Assembly (NCBI GenBank): GCA_033220425.1
Contig: CM065650.1
Coordinates: forward strand, 1-64,000
DNA length: 64,000 nt
Origin: Lepraria neglecta
Taxonomy: Eukaryota > Ascomycota > Lecanoromycetes > Lecanorales > Stereocaulaceae
Direction of reading: 5' to 3'
In this document: one piece after another, positions 56,160 through 64,000 of the stretch
Layout of the letters: every line of letters starts with the position of its first letter
How positions within the stretch are numbered: position 1 is the stretch's first letter
The notes under the pieces: generated by a model
Told to the model about the DNA's origin: nothing
Seen by the model: the letters and a program-made list of their open reading frames with translations, nothing else
Databases searched by the model: none
Made by a program: the position numbers and the translations under genes

Positions 56160-59110
56160 ATTAGAGGCTAAGCAACGGCGATAGATTATATAAGTAGTCA
56201 CCAACTTATAGAGTACTGGGTCCTTCGTCTTATCAGGAATAACGGCCTATACAGCGTCATCGATCTGGGAGACGTGTCTAATTTTATCCTCCTCACGAAT
56301 GATAAGAAGGATATAGGCGTACGGCAGACCTCGCTTTTAAAATTCAACTATATAGCAATAACCAATATAGACGCCTAAGATATATCTCTCGAAAAGATCC
56401 TTAAGAAGCTCCCTGAGCTTCATGTTAAAAACCCGTACCTATATATTATAAACCTCCGTTATCGATAAATCGGGTCAAATTAAACAGCGGATGTTAGCCT
56501 AGTTCGGGTTATATATAAAAGTTATAAAGAAGGCAGGATTACCTCGATACCGTACTACTATTAAAGCGTCCTCTATATCTACCTTTATAGCTCTAGGGCT
56601 ACCGGCTATACTAGATAGCAGAATGGTGACCTTACTGCCGAGATCGCCGAGCCCTAGATCTAGATCCTCGTGTAGTCGATCGATTAAGCCTTTATAGCTA
56701 AGCACCCGAATTTCATACTAATACTTGATATACCAATTCAGGTTATTCTATTCGATAGTAGCGTAAGCGTCAGTAACGAAGTAACCAAGGAGACACCCGG
56801 AACAGAGCAATCGAGAGAATCTACCGTTACGGTACTATTGTGGTGTTAGCAGAAGAATTCTTTAAAATATCAAATTTTGCGAGGTCTACCCCGCAGAGAA
56901 ATTTTGTTTTGAAAACTTAAAAATACAAAAGATACAATGTAAATTTGCTAGTCGTCGATCATTTTGGTGCTATTCTTAGTAATATATTGATAGTTCTATA
57001 TAAATTACATTTAGAACGAAATTCTTCTCTATATCTAGCTCACTTGTATCGGCTGATATATATCTTCCGTAACTATCGACGGCGACGTCCATAGCCACCA
57101 CTATAAAGCGCTATAGATCCAGCGCTTATAGGGGCATTACTAATATAGTATAGAAGGGGGGCGGCACTTCTTAGAAGAAAAACAATAGAAGATTACAACA
57201 TCCTATATAAAGATGTAAAGTACTAGAAAACGTAATTTCACTAATACAAGGGCAGACGTTTAAAAGCCATAGAATGGGCTCACCTGCAGCCAATAGCGAT
57301 AGATCTGACTCCTCGTAACCCGTATAGACCCTCTACGACCTCTCGGAGCAGCTCTATCTTTTTCCGGCTCTTCCTCGTTATCGCCGTACTCAGGCCGGTC
57401 AGGGTCCTAATATATACCGTGGTGCTGAGTAGTTCCCTACCTTATATTTAACCTGCGGGTAGCAAAGAGATATCCTTCTAGGAGCCTATCATATCCCCGC
57501 AGCGGCAGACTATTATACCAGCTCTATTCCCTATAAGGGAAAGGTAGGATATACCGCAGGGCTATATAGGATAAGTACTATTCAGGTACCCTTATAAGGC
57601 CCCTACCCTTGACTTTAATACTAATATCTCGTGTGATACGTCCCTTAGCGCCGTCGGGAGGAGTAATTATAATGCAGGCCACCTCACTGGAAGTAGGGCG
57701 GTTATATATACCGCGATTAGCACGCCTAGGGTCGTTTTGTATAATACGGACGTTTATAGTCTATAGAGGGTGTCTTGCCTTATTATCTAATAAGCGTTCC
57801 CGGCAAGTCTTAAAGCTCTGTATATAGGGGTTAATATCTCGAAGAAGTCGCTGAAGAAGAAGTACTATATCCGTATCAATAGATCTTTCGAGCTACCCAG
57901 TACACGTTATACGGGTATCCACTTAATCCTGGCTAGTATCGATAGAGTAGCACTAGGTATATCTCTCGGTGACGCCTTCCTTAGGCAAAAGTGGACCAAT
58001 AGCATAATATATCCCCCCTTGGATCTTGTATATAGTCCGCCCAACCCGGTAATCCATCTTATCTACGCCCTTACTAGTAAAAGAAAGCAGGTTATTATAG
58101 TTTAAGGCTCTCTCAACAAACGCAGTACTACGAGCAGTCCGTTTCATCTTATAATAGCCTAGCCGATAAGGGTCCTAGATACGGTCCTGACTATCCAATA
58201 TATATTCCAGCTCATAAAACAGCTTATTCAGCGCGAGAACTCGACGCTCAGGATCACCTTCGGGTAGTCGTTCAAGGACTTCGAAGTCAGGTAAGTCAGG
58301 TGCCTAGATATTAATCATACCGTTCTAATAGTACTGCCACCGTTTAGTAGAAAGACGCTCGCCCTCGAAAGAGAAGGCATAGTAATAAGGACATTCATTA
58401 GTTAGATCAAAGAACCACGGTAGTATGACGTGTTCTAGAAGATCGATATGTACTTGCGGAAGCCGAGCAATTAGATACGTACTGGGCAAAGTTCTGCCAG
58501 CCTCATCCATAGTATTGCGGCGCTAATATAGTCGACGGCGACGCCGCTGATGTAGTACACGTTCCTCGCTGTTCTCCCGCGCCTACTGGGTATGTAGTTG
58601 GCGCGTACGCAGGTAATATCGCGGTTCTGGCGGTGGTGGTGGTGCTTCCTCTTCAGACGAAGAATCTCGGTACTCAGGTAGGCTCGAATCCTCTGGATTG
58701 CGGGGCGGTATAACCACTGCAATAGCTTGCTGGACGTGTAATTGAGGCGGTTGAGGTCTCAGGTTGGTGTTCTAAGGCATAGATAAGGGGTGCGATATTG
58801 CAGTAGGAGGGCGGTTCGCAGGTAGGGAGGTTGTATCAAAATTCCTAGCTCTTTCAGCGGTCCAGCGTCCTTTTCCATAATAATTACCTTATCTTCTACA
58901 GTTAACTTCTTTATTAGGAAGATCCTGAAGGGCGGAAGAAGAATTCTGGCGTTTTCGACGGTTAGTAGGTGTATTAGGAGTAAGGGAAGGAGAATCTTGG
59001 TATATAGGGAATTGCTGGCCCCCCTGCCGACGGCGAGTAATACGGCCTCTTGTAGTAAGACTACCATCGATACTAAAGACGTTCTGAGCGTTTAGAGCCA
59101 TTATATACAG
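56160..59110 (-). pseudogene. Helitron N-terminal and Rep (Helitron_like_N) region
   Basis: Minus-strand reading from about 59.1 kb: MALNAQNVFSIDGSLTTRGR, a Pro-rich linker, YHAFSFEGER-type cysteine-poor segment, YNNLLSFTSKGVDK, then the Helitron_like_N core RYRGNPAFFITFIYNPN, KMKLRELLKDLF and KRGLPYAYILLII with VLYKLVTTYIIY. Frequent TAG/TAA stops break the frame. This is the replication-initiator half of the Helitron protein. Confidence 0.75.
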
Positions 59111-59330
59111 ATTTAACGCGGTTGATATATATATATAGATCGATATGTTTATTTTAAGAGGCAGAATCAAAAAGGGGTGCGCTTAGCCCTATTTTTCGCC
59201 GGCCTAGGCCTACGAAATTATAATTGGCTCGCTTGACAACGCTTTACCTAGTCTAGTATAGCGCCGCCGGCGGAAGAATACTGGGAAAATACTTCTCTTG
59301 ATCACGACTTTTGCGCCTATATATTACGAA

Positions 59331-59580
59331 CTATACGTACTAGTATCGTATATAGATTGATTCTTAATAAGGATGGAGGTATAACTAATAAGAGGTGAAG
59401 TAGGCTTCAGTAGTACTAAGCGGGTCTGGTATATAATCAGGTAATATATATTTAGTGCCTAGCCTAAGAGATCTATCGTATATAGTAAATAATTAAATAG
59501 TAAGTTAAGCGCGATGCTCCAAGTGGTAAGTAGTGCTCCGCATATATAGACATACGAAATCCATACCAAGTATTCTTGAT
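59331..59580. other. Region right of the Helitron
   Basis: TA-rich, no gene. Around 59281-59320 a block resembles the CTTCTTTTGGTCATAACTTT segment of the 250-bp repeats, which may mark sequence shared near the Helitron 5' end. Confidence 0.35.
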
Positions 59581-59734
59581 CGCACTGATTGTACTAATCG
59601 TATCTGCGCTTATTGCGACTACTGCGCTTATCGCTTAATATGCCAAGCCTTCCTAATCGCACTAATCGTACTAATCGTATCTGCGCTCGTTATAACCACT
59701 ACGCTTATCGCTTAACATGCCAAGCCTTCAGGGT
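59581..59734. repeat. 77-bp tandem duplication
   Basis: CGCACT(G/A)AT recurs at 59581 and 59658; both units end in CGCTTAA(T/C)ATGCCAAGCCTTC. Two units with a few differences. Confidence 0.8.
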
Positions 59735-60389
59735 CTGTCCGAGTCGGATACCGACTCGTCGACTCGAACTATAACGGGCGCTACGCTCTATAAGCGTATC
59801 CCTGATCATATTTCCTGATCGTAATATTAGCTCCCTCTCCTAGATTTCTCGTCCCGAGAAACTATCTATCCTTTATACTACCCCGATATACTAAATATTT
59901 AGATAAACCGACCGTCCGCCGAACGGTATTGGCCAGTAAGCTAAATAAAGTTATTATACGGCCGTGCTCCCGATGTATTGCTAGCGGTAAATAGTACCTA
60001 ATAGGTACAGGGTCCGACAGGTATTCTAACTATATAGATAGCGGTAGGAAATACGACCTTATAGTATTACCCCTTAAAATACGTTATATTAAGATAGAAT
60101 GAAAGGAAGTATAGTTATAATTAAAAAATACGCGCGAAGAGCTTAAGGATTATATATAAAAATTAATAGAGGAATCTATATATCTTTAGACTACGCTGAC
60201 ACGCCTTTAGATATAGTATAAATATCTTGAAAATAAAAAGTAGAAGATTATAGACTAAGAGATATAGAATATTAAGGAGTTAGAAGAAGACTAGCGGTCT
60301 ATCCTAAGTATTCCTGATAATTAGATATTTAACGTCTCGTCCGAACAATTTGGCTTCCTAGCCGGAACCGATTAGTCCTCCTTCCCGAT
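59735..60389. other. Probable 3' flank or LTR of the chromodomain Gypsy element
   Basis: Non-coding. Opens with TGTCCGAGTCGGATACCGAC and contains ACCGACCGTCCGCCGAACGG. By position it could be the left LTR of the element to its right, but the partner LTR is outside the window, so this is unproven. Confidence 0.35.
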
Positions 60390-63300
60390 CGTTCCCGGAA
60401 CTTCTATAGAAGGCCCTGGCAGTTCCGGAGGTTCTTAAGGGGTTCCTAGGTGTTTTCGGTATCGTCGTACCCTTTCTATTTAACTAGATATTTCTAATCG
60501 ACCTAATTTAGAATCCTCTTAACCTCGAACTCTATTTCTTCCTTAATATTATAGTAAAATATTTCTTAGAGAGGTATATTAGAGTCCGCTAGCTCTAAGA
60601 GTAAGATATAGAATACCGGATATACTTTGGCGTCAGGTAGTAGTTAGAGTTTATAGTTAACTGGTCCTTTTAACCGTTTAATTAAGAATAGTCTAACCTT
60701 AATATAATCTAGTTTCTTACTTAGTCTCGTCGTCCTTATATTTTTTATTAGGAGGTATACTTTATCCCCCTCTTTTAGCTAAGGAATATTCTTTCTTTTC
60801 TTATTAATCTATTCCTTTAACTTCTTATTAGAGCTCTTAATAGACCTTTATATATCCTTATATAAATTCTTTAGCTATTCTATCTTAACTAAGGCTCTTT
60901 CTATATTAGGTCCCTCCTTTAGTTATAGAAATATATTTATATTCTTTCTATAGTTAGTAAAGAATAGGGTCAGTCCGGTTATATCTAACTACTTATTATT
61001 ATACGCTAGTTATACTATTAGAAGTAGTAAAATCTAGTTATCCTACTTCTAGTTTATATAATATCTTAAATATACTTCTATTATCTAGTTTACACGTTCT
61101 ATTTATCTATTAGTCTATAGGTAATATACTATTAATATCCGAAGTTTAGTTCTAATTACTACTATAAGCGTTTTCTAGTAGTTAGAAGTAAATAACTTAT
61201 CTCTATCGGATATTATCGACTTTAGTATACTATAATCCCTTATTAACTTGTCGAGTAGTATAAAGGCTAACTAATCTGCCTTATATATCTCCTTAAAAGG
61301 TATTATAATTATATACTTTATAAGTTTATCTATAATAACTATAATTGAGTTAAAGGTATCCTATATAGCCGGATCTTTCGAAGGTAGTAGTTTAACTATA
61401 AAGTCTATTATAATATTATCCTATAGTAATTCTAGTATAGAAGTAAACTATATTTATCTATACTTGGCGTATCGTGCCGCCTTATTCTACTGGCACTAGA
61501 TACATTTTTTAATATATTGTTTAACGCGCGTCCGAAGTCTCGGCGCTACGTATCCTCGTCCTAGGAGTTCTATAGTCTTGGCTACTCCTAGGTGACCTTA
61601 TAAAGGGTCGTCGTAGTAATCCCTAATTACTTCCTTAACGTATATATTAGGTAAGTAGGTCTTATCCTAGTATTTAAGTAATACTAAATCCTACTAATCT
61701 TTTCGTAGGTTTATTGCGAATATATCGTTATTATAGGCCTTTACGATTCTATTAGTTATATTAGGTCCTAATATACGAAGGGTCGTCGCTAATACCTAGT
61801 ATAGTACAAGTAATCTATCCGCCTCTCTCTTTAGGATAGGTTATTCCGTAATATTCTTTTCTTCTATATAGTCCGATCGCCTACTTAGGGTGTCTACTCG
61901 ACTATTATCCTTTCCTAGGGTATAGGTTATCTTGAATTTATATTAACCTAATAGTTCTAACTATCGAACTTATCTTCTATTTAGCTCCTTTATTATTATA
62001 AAGTTAAGAAGATTCTTATAATCCGTAAAGATAGTTAGATCCGAGTAGCTTTCTACGTATACTCGCTAGTTCTATAATATATATACTACGGTAAGTAGCT
62101 CCTTGTCGTATATATTATAGTTCTATTCTACTACTAATATCTCACTTAAATAGTAGGTAACTAGATACTACTTTTAGTCTTTTATTTAATATAGACATAC
62201 TCTAATTATAAGATCCGAGGTATCTATTTCGATACAGGCCGGTTTATTAGCCTAAAAGGTATAGAGTACTAGTAGATCTATATATACTTTCTTTAATATA
62301 TCGAATGATTTCTATTAGTCTTTTCCCTATATAATCCGGTATCCTTTTTCGTAATATCTATTAGAGGTAGTAATTTCTTTAAGTAGCTCTCGATAAACTT
62401 CCTATTAAAGTTAGTAAATCCTAAGAAGCTTTATACTACTTTGACGTCCTGTAGTATAGGCTACTCCGCTATAGCTTTAATCTTCTCTAGGCTTATACTA
62501 ATACCTTCTATACTAACTATAAATTCTAGAAATTCTACTAACTATCGATAAAATTCGCAGTTTTCTAGTTTAAGAAGAAGTTTCGCTTGCGATAGGTATC
62601 CGAGGACGTCCTATATATACTTTATATATTCTTTCTTATTCTTAGAATAAATTAGTATATTATTAAGGTATACTATCGCTGTTCGATCTAAATATACTTA
62701 TATAATATTATTAATAAGTATTTAGCAGGTTACTAGTGCGTTGGTAAGTCTAAATAGTATTACTAGATACTTATAGTAGCTATATCTTGTTCGGAAGGTA
62801 GTTTTCTATTCTTCGCCTTCTTTTATCCGAATTAGATTATATACGCCTCTAAGATCCAGTTTAGTAAATATCTTTACTTTCCTAAGCTAATCCTATAGCT
62901 CGCTAATATTAGGTAAAGGGTATTTATTTTTGATTATAATATCGTTTAACTTTCGATAGTCGATATATAGTCTTAAGCTTCTATCCTTCTTTAGTATAAA
63001 GAGGATCAGGTAACTTACTAGTAATTTAGATTCCCGAATAAATCCCTTTTTAAGGTTCTCGTTAATATACCCGCGAAGTACCTTAAGTTCCTTTTCTAAT
63101 AATACGTAAATAGATCTAAATATTAGCTGTTTGCTAGGTTCGAGTTCAATCTTATAATCCTATAGCTAGTACCTAGGTAATACTTCTATATTCGTCTCTT
63201 CCTTGAATAAGTATATCTACTTACTATATTCCCGAGGGATAGAGGGTATATTAGTTCCTCTTCTAACTCTTACTTTATTATCTCGCTAACCTTTACTAGT

Positions 63301-64000
63301 AACTATAGAGTTGGACTACCTTTTAGTATCGTCCTTATACGAAGCTAAGGTAATATATACCTTAACCGGTCTTTAGTTCAACTTCTTATCTACTATTAAA
63401 CGCTACTAATATATAGGTATAATCCTAGTAATATTACTAGATTAATCTATCTTAAGTACTCCTTGAGCCTAATCGATTATTAGGTTATACTTCTTTAACT
63501 AAGGTATTCCTAAAATTATATAATAAGTAGCTATCCTAATAACGTTAAAGGTAATCTCCTTATAGTAGCGCTGAATTATAATAGGTAACGAAAGTATCTC
63601 TTCGTCTACCTTTCCTATTAATAGTATTAACCTGTCGGCTATCTAAAGGTTATACTACTATAACTTCTTTCGAGTTAGTATTCTAGTTATTCGTACTAAG
63701 TCTCGTAAGATAAAGTTTCTAGTAGCTCTAGAGTCTATTATCGCAACGGTCCGCTGTCTATTAATAATTACCAGTATCTTTATATATATATCGTATTACG
63801 TAGAATACAGATATTATTTAGGAGTTAATATATTAATCTCCTTATAGCTACCTCTACTATAAGGGATTACTCTTTTCCCTATATAGGGAGGAATCCTATA
63901 AGTTATTTCTTGAACTTATATTTCTTGTAGTCGTTATATAAATATATATACTATTACTATAGGTAGTATTAGTTTGCTTCTAGACTCTAATATCTTATTT
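60390..64000 (-). mobile_element. Ty3/Gypsy chromovirus (fossil), runs off the right edge
   Basis: Minus-strand parts from right to left: aspartic protease (about 63.8-63.4 kb, VAIIDSRATRNFI), reverse transcriptase (about 63.15-62.4 kb, [49 protein letters not shown]), RNase H (about 62.3-61.9 kb), integrase (about 61.7-60.7 kb) and a C-terminal chromodomain (about 60.6-60.4 kb, EVKRILN, YLVK.KGYDDTENT, EPLKNLRNC). The chromodomain places it among fungal chromoviruses. Gag and the 5' LTR lie beyond the window. It is strongly RIP-like and broken in dozens of places, hence old. Confidence 0.85.

Larger units (their letters stand above)
50848..59330 (-). mobile_element. Helitron (rolling-circle transposon), decayed, split by a DIRS-like element
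   Basis: Minus-strand element. The N-terminal part and Rep region lie at about 59.1-56.16 kb: YNNLLSFTSKGVDKMDYRVG, FKIQG-type IYKIQGGIYYAIGPLLP, then the Helitron_like_N core VVRYRGNPAFFITFIYNPN and EFXKRGLPYAYILL. The Pif1-like helicase end is at about 51.99-51.5 kb: RNLDIPRLCNRTRI, FPIRPAFAMTINK and SIKYVGLNL. Between them lies a plus-strand tyrosine-recombinase retroelement. The left end carries the hairpin GTAATCTTC/GAAGATTAC followed on the element strand by GGGCACTAA, the expected 3' terminus (hairpin, then a CTRR-like end). The right (5') end is not defined; the coding start is near 59.1 kb. Stops, mostly TAG/TAA, occur throughout. Confidence 0.8.

Overview
The window comes from a filamentous ascomycete (Pezizomycotina). 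The evidence is many 44-90 bp GT-AG introns, a soluble DMATS-type prenyltransferase, a PTH11-like receptor, NACHT/STAND (NLR-like) genes, and long TA-rich tracts that look mutated by RIP (repeat-induced point mutation). I did not recognise the species.

Layout. (1) 1-1.08 kb: TA-rich DNA, then a 172-bp tandem array. (2) 1.5-8.4 kb: an intact NACHT-TPR STAND gene, a pantothenate synthetase gene and a decayed 3' fragment of an NFX1-type zinc-finger helicase. (3) 8.9-22.2 kb: a compact set of six intact genes that looks like an undescribed secondary-metabolite cluster. It holds a cytochrome P450, a peroxisomal (C-terminal SKL) alpha/beta hydrolase of the AKT2/Lpx1 type, a stand-alone adenylation-domain enzyme, a PTH11-like 7TM protein, a phenylalanine-ammonia-lyase-family MIO enzyme and, divergently, a DMATS aromatic prenyltransferase. 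I worked out the exon structures by hand; every model gives a total length divisible by three and rejoins conserved family motifs. (4) 22.2-24.3 kb: a kelch gene remnant and sequence I could not assign. (5) 24.3-33.4 kb: a Ty3/Gypsy LTR retrotransposon on the minus strand. (6) 33.8-37.4 kb: a PD-(D/E)XK nuclease-like gene and an HST3/HST4-type sirtuin pseudogene. (7) 37.4-64 kb: a RIP-decayed graveyard. It contains a Gfd2/YDR514C-like exonuclease pseudogene, a clean solo LTR, an NLR gene relic split by a Copia element and by a short Helitron-like insert, a Helitron split by a DIRS-like (tyrosine recombinase) retroelement, and a chromodomain Ty3/Gypsy element that runs off the right edge.

How the genes may work together (inference). 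The MIO enzyme would make an arylacrylate or beta-amino acid from an aromatic amino acid. The adenylation enzyme would activate a carboxylate. The prenyltransferase would add a dimethylallyl group, the P450 would oxidise the product, and the SKL hydrolase would act in the peroxisome, perhaps on an acyl-CoA or ester intermediate. No PKS, full NRPS, transporter or pathway transcription factor is visible in the window, so the cluster is either small and self-contained or completed by genes elsewhere.
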